From positions 1-26,224 of IMG/VR virus record IMGVR_UViG_3300048117_000442: a stretch of 26,224 bases of DNA, one strand, 5' to 3'. The position numbers and the translations under genes are program-made. The notes under the pieces were generated by a model. It worked only from the letters and a program-made list of their open reading frames with translations. It searched no databases and was not told where the DNA came from. The DNA comes from a virus. Of this stretch, positions 12,544-21,786 are shown piece by piece. Every line of letters begins with the position of its first letter. Position 1 is the first letter of the stretch.

Positions 12544-13455
12544 ATGGCAGAACAAATCAAATTTGGTGATAGACTATATCTAAAAGGACAAGAATTGATT
12601 TTGGATAATGGTTCTAATAATGCCGTTATAAAATCAATTGATGGAACTTTAAAGGTTGACGATAATCTTGTTGTAACTGGTGACTTAACAGTCAATGGAA
12701 CAGCAACTACTGTTAATTCTACAACTCTAACTGTTGATGATAAGAATATAGAACTTGGTTCGGTAACTACTCCCACAGATGCAACCGCAAATGGTGGTGG
12801 TATTACTCTTAAAGGCGCTACTGATAAAACAATTTTGTTTGTAGACTCAACAGACACTTGGGATTTTAGTGAAAAAGTTAAATCTGTGAATGGCTTTGAA
12901 GGCAATCTAACAGGTAACGTAACTGGTAATGTAACAGGTAACGTAACTGGCGATATGACTTCGACCGGTATTTCTACATTTGCACAAATTGATGTTAATG
13001 GTGGTTTTTTAGATACTGTTGTAATTGGTGATACGGATCCTGGACCAGGAACATTTTCTGTAATTGCTGGCGATGGCGCTAACATTACTAACGTTCTTAC
13101 AAATTATACAACAGATACATTAACTGAAGGTTCTTCTAATCTATATTTTACAGATGCAAGAATTGACACACACTTAAACCAAAGCAATCCAAATAGTGGT
13201 TACGTTCTATCATGGAACGGCACAGATTATGTTTGGGCTCCACCTAGTATAAATTTTGATAAACAATTTAGTTCACTACTTAATACACCCACTACATTGG
13301 CGGGATATGGAATTACAGATGCGGCTACATCGACACAGGGTGCATTAGCAGATAGCGCCTTACAAAGTGAAACTATTAGTTTAGCAACACTAAAGGCTGA
13401 AGTTGCGGCTAGCACAGACTTTGCAGACTTTAAATCACGTATAGCGGCATTATAA
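12544..13455 (+). CDS. Short fibre or appendage protein, paralogue of the next gene
   Basis: This 303-aa protein starts with MAEQIKFGDRLYLKGQ, nearly the same as the next gene, so both probably share an attachment domain for the virion. Then comes a beta-rich part with NLVVTGDLTVNGTATTVNST (residues about 40-60), a TGNV repeat block (about 122-140), one LYFTDARID unit (about 199-207) and a helical C-terminus ending FADFKSRIAAL. This resembles trimeric beta-structured fibre shafts of marine T4-like phages. It lacks the C-terminal YADLAERY domain of two of the other fibre genes. The receptor or place on the virion is unknown. Confidence 0.7.
   Translation: MAEQIKFGDRLYLKGQELILDNGSNNAVIKSIDGTLKVDDNLVVTGDLTVNGTATTVNSTTLTVDDKNIELGSVTTPTDATANGGGITLKGATDKTILFVDSTDTWDFSEKVKSVNGFEGNLTGNVTGNVTGNVTGDMTSTGISTFAQIDVNGGFLDTVVIGDTDPGPGTFSVIAGDGANITNVLTNYTTDTLTEGSSNLYFTDARIDTHLNQSNPNSGYVLSWNGTDYVWAPPSINFDKQFSSLLNTPTTLAGYGITDAATSTQGALADSALQSETISLATLKAEVAASTDFADFKSRIAAL
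12907..12954 (+). repeat. TGNV-coding 12-base repeat
   Basis: A 12-base unit with alternating sequences close to ACAGGTAACGTA and ACTGGTAATGTA is repeated about four times, encoding TGNV repeats. Related copies lie in the fibre genes near 13809-13830, 13973-13990 and 18526-18552, so the genes share short homologous DNA. Confidence 0.7.
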
Positions 13456-13464
13456 GGAATAAAA

Positions 13465-16400
13465 ATGGCAGAACAAATTAAATTCGGCGATAGACTTTAT
13501 CTAAAAGGTGAAGAATTAGTTTTAGATAACGGTTCTGGTTCTGGAGTTATTAAAGCCACTAGTGGCACTGTTGAAATTAAGGGTAATCTAGTAGTAACTG
13601 GAGACACTACTACAGTTAACTCAATTCAAACTAGTTTTGCTGACCCGAAACTTTTAATTAATGGCGACTTGACTGGTGCTCCATCTGAAGATGTTGGTAT
13701 AGAAATTGAACGTGGTACTTCAGACAACAAATTCTTATTATGGAACGAAACGACAGACAAATGGTCAGTTGGTGCTGAGACATTTGTTGCAGGAATATTC
13801 GAAGGCAATTTAACAGGTAACGTAACGGGTGATATAACATCATCTGGTTCTACATTCTCAAATATAGATATTAATGGTGGCGCAATTGATGGAACAATTA
13901 TTGGCGCAAACACACCAGCGGCTGGCACATTCTCAACTGTAAATGCGACAACTATAACTGGTGCGTTAGTAGGCAATGTAACAGGTACAGTTTCTAGTAT
14001 TGCTAATCATACTACAAGTGATTTGACTGAAGGAACAAACTTATATTATACTGATGCAAGAGTTGATGCAAGATATGCCACATTACAAGCAGATAGTAAT
14101 TTCATAGAAACATTAGATGGACAAAACGGTGCGTATTACTTAGATTATAATAACTTAACAAACGTGCCAACAGTTATTGGCAGTATTGATGATTTAAGTG
14201 ATGTTGATACAACAACAAATGCGCCTACAACTGGACAAACTATCATATGGAATGGTACTAACTTTGTTCCTGGTAATAATTTTAGTCAATCAGATTTTGA
14301 TTCAGCATTCACTGCCAAAGACACAGATGACCTAAGTGAAGGTACAACAAATTTATATCATACGACAGCAAGAGCAAGAGCATCTATTAGTGCTACGGGT
14401 AGTTTAAGTTATGATAGTGGCACAGGTGTTGTTTCATATACACAGGGCAATACAGATACTGTAGCAGAAGGTTCAACTAATCTTTACTACACAGATGCAA
14501 GAGCGGATGCAAGGGCACAGTTAAAGATTGATGCTTTAGTTGACTCTTCGCCAGGAACATTAGATACATTAAATGAATTAGCGGCCGCTTTAGGCGATGA
14601 CGCAAATTTTGCCACTACGATGACAACTTCATTAGCAGGCAAAGAACCAACTATAACTGCTGGTACAACATCTCAATATTATAGAGGTGATAAATCATTT
14701 CAAACATTAGACACACTTGCAGTTGCAGAAAATACAAATCTATATTATACAGATACAAGAGCAAGAGCGGCTATTAGTGCGACAGGTAGTTTAAGTTATA
14801 ACTCATCAACTGGTGTCATATCTTTCACACAAGGTAATACAGATACAGTTGCAGAAGGCTCATCAAATTTATATTACACAGATGCTAGAGCAGATGCACG
14901 GGCACAATTAAAGATTGATGCATTAGTAGATTCAGCACCTGGAACATTAGATACATTAAATGAATTAGCCGCGGCACTTGGAGATGATGCTAACTTTAGT
15001 ACAACGATAACAAACTCTATTGCTACTAAACTGGCAATAGCAGATTTTAATTCTACATTTGACACAAGACTTGGTACAAAAACAACATCCGATTTGACAG
15101 AAGGTACAAATTTATATTACACAGATGCTAGAGCAAGAGCCTCTATTAGTGCAACTGGTTCTTTAAGTTACAACAGTACTTCGGGTGTTATATCATTTAC
15201 ACAAGGCAATACTGATACAGTAGCAGAGGGTTCATCAAATCTTTACTTTACAGATGCAAGGGCACAAGCAGTATCTATAAACAATATTGTAGAAGATACC
15301 TCACCACAATTGGGTGGCACTTTAGACCTAAACACATTTGACTTAACTACACTTGATGACACAGTTACATTGACAACAAATGCAACTCCATCAATTGTCA
15401 CAGGAACAGTCGGCGCATCAACAGAAACACTATTGTCAAACACAACAGTTACAATAAATGATGATGGTGATTATGCAAACTCTGTAAGTAGTTTTGTAAC
15501 ACTTACAAGTACACAGATAGATACTCTAGGCTTCAAAGGTGATTCATCCTTAACATATTTCGGTTCAGCCGCTTCCTCAAGTAATTTTGTTTTCAGAGAT
15601 ACTGGAGATAGTATTGAACAGAATAGTATGGTTGTTGTTTATTCACCGCCAACAGATACATATACATTTACATTAGCATCACAACATGCAGATAACGATT
15701 CTGGTACTCCTGGAAATCAAAACCAATTAAATATTTCTGCGGCAGATACGGATATAAAATTCAAGCAATATGCTTATGGAGAAATGACAGTATCGTCATC
15801 GACAGCACTTTCTAATTCCAATATTCAATTGAGAGATGAAGACGGATTTTATATTGATAAAACACATGTCGATGTCACAAATACATCAGGCAATAATTAT
15901 AAGATTGTCTTCTGGACACATAGCGTTAGTGTTGGTGATACAATTGAAGTAGTTAATCCATCATCATCTACTGCGATATTTACATGGGGTGCTGAAGATT
16001 ATAATGAAACAGGTCTAGTTGCTAGTTCAGAAAGTTTCTCAATCTCATCATCTTCAAATGATTTAATTGCAATTGGTGATTTAGATTTCACAGTTGGTAA
16101 TACAACTGGTGAAGTAGTTGGTACATTAGTTTATGATAGACCATCTACTAAGAGTGTTATTTCTGGCTTAACAACTGTTTCTATAGATGGTACTGATTAT
16201 CAGTCTGCATTAACAGTGTCTGATGCGCCTCTCATTTTGTCTGGTAATTCTGGAACATCAAATGAAGTCGGATTAGCAGTTGGTACTGGCACAGATGGAA
16301 GAATACATCAACTTGGTACTTCAGGCATAACGACATTTAAATTCCCAGCCGCAGACGGTTCAGCAAATCAAGTAATGAAGACAGATGGTTCTGGTGATAT

Positions 16401-17337
16401 ATCTTGGGCAACACAAAATACTGATTATGTTACAGAGGGTTCTAACTTATATTATACAGATGCAAGAGCAGATGCAAGGGCACAGTTAAAGATTGATGCC
16501 TTAATCGGTGGTGCATCTTCAGCCTTCGATACTTTATTAGAGATTGAAAATGCGATGGCTACTGATACTGAATTGTCTTCAGCAATTTCAGGACTTAACC
16601 ATGATACACTATCTGGCTTTGTAGCAAACGAACACATCGATTGGACTTCAGCATCAGCAGGAACAATTGACCCTAGTAACTATACTAATACCGGAGACAC
16701 AACATACACAGCAGGTACAGGTTTAAGTTTATCAGGAACAACATTTACAAATACTTCTCCAGACCAAACAGTTACATTAACTGGCGCAGGTGCTACTAGT
16801 ATCTCAGGAACATATCCTAACTTTACTATTACAAGTACTGATAGTTCAACTAATATTTCAGGAACTATTGAACCAGCGACAGACAATACTTACAACTTAG
16901 GTAGTCCTACTAAAAAGTATGCCAATATTTACGGTCACTCAGTTCACGCAACCTATGCCGACTTAGCAGAAAGATATGCAACAGACGTTCCGTATGAACC
17001 TGGAACAGTTGTAGTATTTGGTGGTGAAGCAGAAATCACAACAACGAGTATTGCTGGTGATGTATCAGTGGCAGGTGTAATTTCTACTAATCCAGCGATT
17101 AAACTAAATGCTGATGCTGGTAATTCAGTGACGCATCCATATGTCGCACTAAGAGGTAGAGTGCCATGTAACATGGTTGGTCCAGTGTCTAAGGGTGATT
17201 TGATTATTACAGCACATGATGAGCCAGGATATGCTAAGAGTAATGGCAAGTTTGATGCTGGTCGTTCAGTCTTTGCTAAGTCACTTGAGACAGACCTCAC
17301 AGAGGGCAAAAAAGTTATAGAAGTTGTGATTTTATAA
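13465..17337 (+). CDS. Long modular fibre protein with LYYTDAR repeats
   Basis: This 1290-aa protein is the largest in the window. Order: the shared head MAEQIKFGDRLYLKGEEL; TVNSIQTSFADPKLLING (about residues 50-70); TGNVTGD block; then about eight units of the type EGxxNLYYTDARADAR (roughly residues 190-600, with another near 1000); a Ser/Thr/Asp-rich beta region (about 610-980); TDNTYNLGSPTKKYANIYG and the C-terminal domain starting TYADLAERY (about 1165-1290). The YADLAERY domain with G.V.....YVALRGRVP is shared with the last fibre gene. Some units carry TLDTLNELAAALGDDANF. It is probably a trimeric virion fibre for host recognition; the exact place is not known. AAGGA lies before the ATG. 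Confidence 0.75.
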   Translation: MAEQIKFGDRLYLKGEELVLDNGSGSGVIKATSGTVEIKGNLVVTGDTTTVNSIQTSFADPKLLINGDLTGAPSEDVGIEIERGTSDNKFLLWNETTDKWSVGAETFVAGIFEGNLTGNVTGDITSSGSTFSNIDINGGAIDGTIIGANTPAAGTFSTVNATTITGALVGNVTGTVSSIANHTTSDLTEGTNLYYTDARVDARYATLQADSNFIETLDGQNGAYYLDYNNLTNVPTVIGSIDDLSDVDTTTNAPTTGQTIIWNGTNFVPGNNFSQSDFDSAFTAKDTDDLSEGTTNLYHTTARARASISATGSLSYDSGTGVVSYTQGNTDTVAEGSTNLYYTDARADARAQLKIDALVDSSPGTLDTLNELAAALGDDANFATTMTTSLAGKEPTITAGTTSQYYRGDKSFQTLDTLAVAENTNLYYTDTRARAAISATGSLSYNSSTGVISFTQGNTDTVAEGSSNLYYTDARADARAQLKIDALVDSAPGTLDTLNELAAALGDDANFSTTITNSIATKLAIADFNSTFDTRLGTKTTSDLTEGTNLYYTDARARASISATGSLSYNSTSGVISFTQGNTDTVAEGSSNLYFTDARAQAVSINNIVEDTSPQLGGTLDLNTFDLTTLDDTVTLTTNATPSIVTGTVGASTETLLSNTTVTINDDGDYANSVSSFVTLTSTQIDTLGFKGDSSLTYFGSAASSSNFVFRDTGDSIEQNSMVVVYSPPTDTYTFTLASQHADNDSGTPGNQNQLNISAADTDIKFKQYAYGEMTVSSSTALSNSNIQLRDEDGFYIDKTHVDVTNTSGNNYKIVFWTHSVSVGDTIEVVNPSSSTAIFTWGAEDYNETGLVASSESFSISSSSNDLIAIGDLDFTVGNTTGEVVGTLVYDRPSTKSVISGLTTVSIDGTDYQSALTVSDAPLILSGNSGTSNEVGLAVGTGTDGRIHQLGTSGITTFKFPAADGSANQVMKTDGSGDISWATQNTDYVTEGSNLYYTDARADARAQLKIDALIGGASSAFDTLLEIENAMATDTELSSAISGLNHDTLSGFVANEHIDWTSASAGTIDPSNYTNTGDTTYTAGTGLSLSGTTFTNTSPDQTVTLTGAGATSISGTYPNFTITSTDSSTNISGTIEPATDNTYNLGSPTKKYANIYGHSVHATYADLAERYATDVPYEPGTVVVFGGEAEITTTSIAGDVSVAGVISTNPAIKLNADAGNSVTHPYVALRGRVPCNMVGPVSKGDLIITAHDEPGYAKSNGKFDAGRSVFAKSLETDLTEGKKVIEVVIL
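14026..15265 (+). repeat. Cluster of repeated fibre units
   Basis: Units encoding EG..NLYYTDAR-A recur through this stretch about every 100-300 bases. The longest exact DNA match noted is 29 bases, at 14554-14582 and 14941-14969, within the TLDTLNELA unit. The spacing is uneven and the units are coding, so it is an internal protein repeat. Confidence 0.8.
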
Positions 17338-17380
17338 GTACTTAATTATTAACTGTAACTATTGCTTTTCCAAACATTTC

Positions 17381-17389
17381 GATAAATAG
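17381..17389 (+). promoter_or_regulatory. Late-type promoter GATAAATAG
   Basis: GATAAATAG lies between two fibre genes; a start near 17394 would put the following 9-bp hairpin at the very 5' end of the message. The gene starts at 17567. Confidence 0.5.
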
Positions 17390-17393
17390 TATT

Positions 17394-17421
17394 GTAACGA
17401 GAAGATAAAGGGTCTCGTTAC
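17394..17421 (+). promoter_or_regulatory. 5'-end hairpin of the fibre leader
   Basis: GTAACGAGA pairs perfectly with TCTCGTTAC (9 bp) around a 10-base loop. It is not followed by a T-run, so it is not a terminator. At the 5' end of a late transcript it could protect the RNA from decay or govern translation. Confidence 0.5.
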
Positions 17422-17476
17422 ATTATGGAGAGGACTTACCTGTCTTATCCTAGGCTAACCTTTGTCTTAGTCGAAA

Positions 17477-17524
17477 GGATGGAAACATTCAACCTTAAAG
17501 AAGCAACAAGGGATGGAAACATTC
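17477..17524 (+). repeat. Pair of 14-base direct repeats in the leader
   Basis: GGATGGAAACATTC occurs at 17477-17490 and 17511-17524, 34 bases apart start to start, in the long leader of the next gene. No gene frame explains it. Confidence 0.65.
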
Positions 17525-17566
17525 TGATAATATTTTATAAAATAACACAAGACGGGAGAAAATTAA

Positions 17567-19579
17567 ATGGCAGCATATGCAATTCAATTCCGACGTGGTA
17601 CAACGACTGAACATTCATCTTTTACCGGTTTATTGGGTGAAGTTACAGTTGATACAACTAAAAAAACAATAGTTGTACACGACGGTTCTACAGCGGGTGG
17701 TCAGCCCTTAGCACTAGAAGGTGCGGCAGTATCATCATCAACGGGTACGTTTACAAGTAACGTAACAGTTGGTGGCACACTTGGTGTCACAGGTTTGACA
17801 ACTATGTCAGGCGCCGCGGCAGTAACAGGTGACCTAACAATGACAGGTCACGTACTACCAAGTGCAAATATTACTTACGACTTAGGCTCAACCACGAAGA
17901 TGTGGCGTGATGTCTACGTTGGTCCTGGTTCATTATACATTAACGGTAAGAAAGTTATTGAAGATGATTCTGGTACAATCAGCGTTACAACAGACGCAAA
18001 CGAAGACCTTAAGTTTACTACAAGTGGAACAGGTACATTAAAACTAATCTCAGGTAATGGTATTAACTTTACTGGTGAATTAGGTGCAGTATCAGGCGAT
18101 TTACAAATCGGCGACCACATGGACATGAACTCAAACTTAATTAAAGAAGTAGCAACACCAGTATCTGGTACTGATGCGGCAAACAAAACATACGTTGACA
18201 CAGCGGCGGCTTCAGCAGTAACAGGTGGCTCTAATGCCGTTTCTGGTACAACTGGTGCATTCTCTAGTAACGTAACAGTTGCTGGTAACTTAACAGTTTC
18301 TGGTACAACAACTACAGTTAACACAACAGACGTATTGTTTGAAGACAACATGTTTGTTCTTAACTCAAACACAACCGGCACACCTACTGAAAACTCAGGT
18401 TTCGAAGTAGAACGTGGCGATTCATTAAACGTTCAGTTCCTATGGAACGAATCAGATGACAGATGGTCAACTGGTTCAAACACTTTACATGCTGGTGCAT
18501 TAGTCGCCAACACGTTTACAGGTGCTGTAACTGGTAACGTAACTGGTAACCTTGACGGTGTAGTTGGTGGTAACACTCCAGCGGCTGGTTCATTTACATC
18601 AATTGGTGGTACAACTATTACTGCTTCAACATCATTCCAAGGTGACTTGGTTGGTGACGTAACTGGTGATATATCAGGTTCTGCTGGTACTGTAACAAGC
18701 ATATCGGCTCATCTTAAAGATGAAGACGACATGTCTTCAGACAGTGCAACACATGTTCCTTCACAACAATCAGTTAAGGCTTATGTTGCTTCACAAATCG
18801 CAACTAAAGACAATACTGATGAGATGACTGAAGGTTCAACTAACCTATACTTCACAAACGCTCGTGCCCGTGGCGCAATCAGTGTTTCTGGAGATATCTC
18901 TTATAACTCATCAACTGGTGTTATTTCAACAACAGGTCTAGCAAGTTCAGACACAGATGATTTATCAGAAGGTTCAGCAAATCTTTACTACACAGATGCA
19001 AGAGCAGACGCCAGAATAGCGGCGGCTTCTACGACTGACTTATCTGAAGGTACTAACTTGTACTACACAGATGCAAGAGCAGACGCCAGAATCGCAAATG
19101 CAACTACAAGTGATTTGACTGAAGGTACGAACCAGTACTATACAGATGCAAGAGCAAGAGCGGCAATTTCTGCTTCTGGTTCTCTAAGTTACAACAGTAC
19201 AACTGGCGCTATGTCATATACTGAAAGAACTGACGAAGAACTACAAGACTTAGTTGGTGCTATGTTATCATCTAACACTGAGACTGGTATTACAGTATCA
19301 TACCAAGATGGTGACGGTACTATTGATTTAGTAGTTAACACTACTCATTTCCATAGTTCAGTACAAACAGTAACTTCATCACAAGAAACAACAAATGCTT
19401 CATCAACAGTATCATTTACATTCAGTGAATTATCAAACGCACAACACTATGCTGTTTTCTTAAACAGACAGTTGTTACGTCCTGCTGAATATTCTGTTTC
19501 TGGTACATCAGTTGTTATCGCTACAGGCGTTATTGCTGAAGACGATGAATTAGAAGTAACAGGCTTTACAAACACTTAA
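17567..19579 (+). CDS. Fibre protein with IQFRRGTT N-terminal domain
   Basis: This 670-aa protein begins AYAIQFRRGTTTEHSSFTG and GEVTVDTTKKTIVVHDGSTA, the N-terminal domain found in many phage tail fibres and related to the N-terminal part of the Bordetella phage Mtd protein. Then come Thr/Gly/Val-rich beta repeats, a DLGSTTKMWRDVYVG unit (about residue 106), EDNMFVLNSNTTG (about 260), a TGNVTGN block, four LYYTDAR-type units (about 425-530), and a C-terminal beta domain containing HYAVFLNRQLLRP and ending LEVTGFTNT. It lacks the YADLAERY domain. A GGGAG site precedes the ATG. It probably forms part of a virion appendage. Confidence 0.75.
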   Translation: MAAYAIQFRRGTTTEHSSFTGLLGEVTVDTTKKTIVVHDGSTAGGQPLALEGAAVSSSTGTFTSNVTVGGTLGVTGLTTMSGAAAVTGDLTMTGHVLPSANITYDLGSTTKMWRDVYVGPGSLYINGKKVIEDDSGTISVTTDANEDLKFTTSGTGTLKLISGNGINFTGELGAVSGDLQIGDHMDMNSNLIKEVATPVSGTDAANKTYVDTAAASAVTGGSNAVSGTTGAFSSNVTVAGNLTVSGTTTTVNTTDVLFEDNMFVLNSNTTGTPTENSGFEVERGDSLNVQFLWNESDDRWSTGSNTLHAGALVANTFTGAVTGNVTGNLDGVVGGNTPAAGSFTSIGGTTITASTSFQGDLVGDVTGDISGSAGTVTSISAHLKDEDDMSSDSATHVPSQQSVKAYVASQIATKDNTDEMTEGSTNLYFTNARARGAISVSGDISYNSSTGVISTTGLASSDTDDLSEGSANLYYTDARADARIAAASTTDLSEGTNLYYTDARADARIANATTSDLTEGTNQYYTDARARAAISASGSLSYNSTTGAMSYTERTDEELQDLVGAMLSSNTETGITVSYQDGDGTIDLVVNTTHFHSSVQTVTSSQETTNASSTVSFTFSELSNAQHYAVFLNRQLLRPAEYSVSGTSVVIATGVIAEDDELEVTGFTNT

Positions 19580-19621
19580 TCAAATAATTGATTGAGTAAA
19601 CAAAAATAGAGATTAGACAAG

Positions 19622-19646
19622 ACGTGGGAGGCACCACCTCCCACGT
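19622..19646. other. Perfect 10-bp hairpin between fibre genes
   Basis: ACGTGGGAGG pairs with CCTCCCACGT around CACCA. It is G+C-rich and has no T-run after it, so it is unlikely to be an intrinsic terminator. An RNA processing or stability element is possible, since no late-type element was seen between this and the next gene. Confidence 0.55.
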
Positions 19647-19727
19647 TCTACCGCACGGAGAGGCGATAGATTGATACAGAATTAAAAAGGGTGTCTCGGG
19701 CTAATCAACTCATAAAGGAGAATAAAA

Positions 19728-20927
19728 ATGGCACGTAAAATGAGAAGTGGAGGTAACACTAATAAGTTTTCCTTCGATAAAACAAAAAAATATAAGTATA
19801 ATTCATCTGGTTCACTAGTTGAATTTACAGGTGATGCAGGCGCAGATGATATCACAATGTCAGGTTCAAAATCGTCTCTTAGACGTATGGCAGACGTTGA
19901 ACGTAACGTATCTATTCTTGCGGCTAAACTATTAACAAACGATGGTGGCTCAGGTGATAGTGACGATAGCAACTTCGGTCGTATCGAAACTAAGAAAATT
20001 CGTTTCAAAGATGACATTCGTATGGATGACGTTTTAGACATGCGTTCAACAATCGACATGAACACTAACAAAATCACTGATTTGGGTACTCCAACTGCTT
20101 CAGCAGATGCGGCAAACAAATCATATGTTGATACTAAAGTATCGGCGTTAGCGGATTCTGCTCCAGCGACATTAGATACACTAAATGAACTAGCGGCTGC
20201 TTTAGGTGATGATGCTAACTTTAGCACAACAGTTACTAACTCAATTGCTACTAAAATGCCATTGGCAGGTGGTGCATTTACTGGTGCAGTAACTACTAAC
20301 TCTACATTTGATGGAAGAGATGTTGCTACAGACGGTGCTAAGTTAGACGGTATCGAATCAGGTGCAAACGTAACTGATGCGACAAACGTGACAGCGGCAG
20401 GTGCCTTAATGGACTCTGAATTGGCTGGTATTGCTCATGTTAAATCACTTAACCAAGGCTTAACAACAACTTCTTCACCTACATTCACGGCAGTTACAGC
20501 AACTGACTTTAACGGTACGGCGACATATGCAAAATATGCCGACCTTGCTGAAAGATATGCGGCAGACGCTCCATATGAAGAAGGTACATTAGTTATGTTT
20601 GGTGGCGAAGCAGAAGTTACTTCAGCACAAGGTTATGGTTCAACTAAGATTGCAGGTGTAGTTTCTACTAAACCAGCATTCGCAATGAACGATGCGGCTG
20701 GTAATTCAGAAACTCACCCTTTCATCGCTCTACAAGGTCGTGTACCATGTAAAGTTGTTGGAACAGTTTCTAAAGGCGACATTCTAGTAGCATCTGATAT
20801 TTCAGGCGTTGCAACAGTATGGACAGAAACAACTGTAGACCCTCGTATGACAGCATATGTTGGTATCGCTATTGAAGACAAAACTACAGGTGGCGAAGGC
20901 TACGTTGAAGTTAAAGTAGGTAAGTAA
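19728..20927 (+). CDS. Fibre or appendage protein with YADLAERY C-terminal domain
   Basis: This 399-aa protein has a basic, unique N-terminus (MARKMRSGGNTNKFSFDKTK), MNTNKITDLGTPTASADAAN (about residues 110-130), the TLDTLNELAAALGDDANFST unit shared with gene 13465, and a C-terminal domain starting KYADLAERYAADAPYEEG, with FIALQGRVPCKVVG and KGDILVASD, homologous to the C-terminus of the 1290-aa fibre. The domain layout recalls C-terminal intramolecular chaperone or G2-type autoprocessing domains of phage appendages, but the match is not certain. AAGGAG precedes the ATG; a terminator follows. Confidence 0.72.
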   Translation: MARKMRSGGNTNKFSFDKTKKYKYNSSGSLVEFTGDAGADDITMSGSKSSLRRMADVERNVSILAAKLLTNDGGSGDSDDSNFGRIETKKIRFKDDIRMDDVLDMRSTIDMNTNKITDLGTPTASADAANKSYVDTKVSALADSAPATLDTLNELAAALGDDANFSTTVTNSIATKMPLAGGAFTGAVTTNSTFDGRDVATDGAKLDGIESGANVTDATNVTAAGALMDSELAGIAHVKSLNQGLTTTSSPTFTAVTATDFNGTATYAKYADLAERYAADAPYEEGTLVMFGGEAEVTSAQGYGSTKIAGVVSTKPAFAMNDAAGNSETHPFIALQGRVPCKVVGTVSKGDILVASDISGVATVWTETTVDPRMTAYVGIAIEDKTTGGEGYVEVKVGK

Positions 20928-20952
20928 TTACTTAAACTTTAAAGAAACAACT

Positions 20953-20981
20953 AAAAGGGAGCAATTATGCTCCCTTTTTTT
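20953..20981 (+). terminator. Terminator after the fibre cluster
   Basis: AAAAGGGAGCA pairs with TGCTCCCTTTT (11 bp, loop ATTA), followed by more T. It lies between the convergent fibre gene and the minus-strand 235-aa gene and, with its A-run, could serve both. Confidence 0.92.
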
Positions 20982-20998
20982 ATACATAGTTTTTTTGA

Positions 20999-21706
20999 TT
21001 ATTTGAATAATTTTTTGATAGTTGTGCAGAATGTTTTCTTACCATCTTTAGACCCTACAGGCAATGAGTTCTCCTGAATCCATTCAGGAAACTTTTCAAA
21101 CAGTGTCTTCCATTGAAGCATCTCATTGTGATAATCTACAATTCTTTTTAAATGTTCGCTTGTGTTTGGATAGCCGTATTCATTCTTCAACTTATTAACT
21201 CGTTGTTTACATTCTGCTAAGTCTCTGATATCTCTATCTATTGCAGTTAGCACTTTTTCAAATGCCTCTATCTTTCTAAACTTATTGATTAGAAATGTGT
21301 GATGTTTGTTCTTTGGCTTGCCATCATATAGAAACATAATCTCTTGTAAATCATAATATAATGCTTTCACAGGATTGATACTTTCTCGGTATCTTTTTGT
21401 TATTTCTTCGATAGCAAATTCTGAACTTTCAGTAGATAAGTTTTCAAGCACACTTATAGCCAGTATGTTAATACGTTGGCTACTTGCTGATAATGCCTTT
21501 TTAGATTCTTCTTTGACTTTAGCAATTACAACATCAATTAGACGTGCTTCGGCTGTATCTAAATCTCTCTTTAGATATTCTATGTGTCCAGGACTAGAGT
21601 GTACAATGGTTCTTCTTAGACTGTCCGTAGTTCTTTCCCCTTTAAGAACTGCCTTACAATCTCTTATGAATCTCTGTTTCTCTAAGTTTATGATATGTTG
21701 ATTCAC
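20999..21706 (-). CDS. Hypothetical helical protein
   Basis: This 235-aa protein is not recognised. It is charged and almost all helical, with coiled-coil-like stretches around residues 40-75 and 150-175 (KVLTAIDRDIRDLAECKQRV), and only one or two Cys. The start is GTG at 21706, supported by GGAGGAG a few bases upstream on the minus strand. A late-type element (CTAAATAC, 21743-21736) precedes it, so it is probably a late protein with its own promoter, possibly virion-related, but no function can be assigned. Confidence 0.7.
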   Translation of the reverse strand: MNQHIINLEKQRFIRDCKAVLKGERTTDSLRRTIVHSSPGHIEYLKRDLDTAEARLIDVVIAKVKEESKKALSASSQRINILAISVLENLSTESSEFAIEEITKRYRESINPVKALYYDLQEIMFLYDGKPKNKHHTFLINKFRKIEAFEKVLTAIDRDIRDLAECKQRVNKLKNEYGYPNTSEHLKRIVDYHNEMLQWKTLFEKFPEWIQENSLPVGSKDGKKTFCTTIKKLFK

Positions 21707-21735
21707 TATATCTCCTCCAAACTTCTCTACAGTAG

Positions 21736-21743
21736 TATTTAGG
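21736..21743 (-). promoter_or_regulatory. Late-type promoter for the 235-aa gene
   Basis: On the minus strand, CTAAATACTAC is like the element at 1810. It is 30 bases before the GTG start at 21706 and after the end of the radical SAM gene. Confidence 0.55.
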
Positions 21744-21786
21744 ATGATTTAGTGTGTCTCAAAGTGACGATTTAATACATTTTGTA

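Noticed and set aside
14026-15265. CRISPR array from the repeated units
   Set aside because: Repeats are in frame, encode LYYTDAR-type protein units, vary in spacing and differ at silent sites.
17425-17610. 61-codon frame in the leader before the fibre gene
   Set aside because: No ribosome-binding site; it overlaps the start of the real fibre gene and covers the direct repeats.
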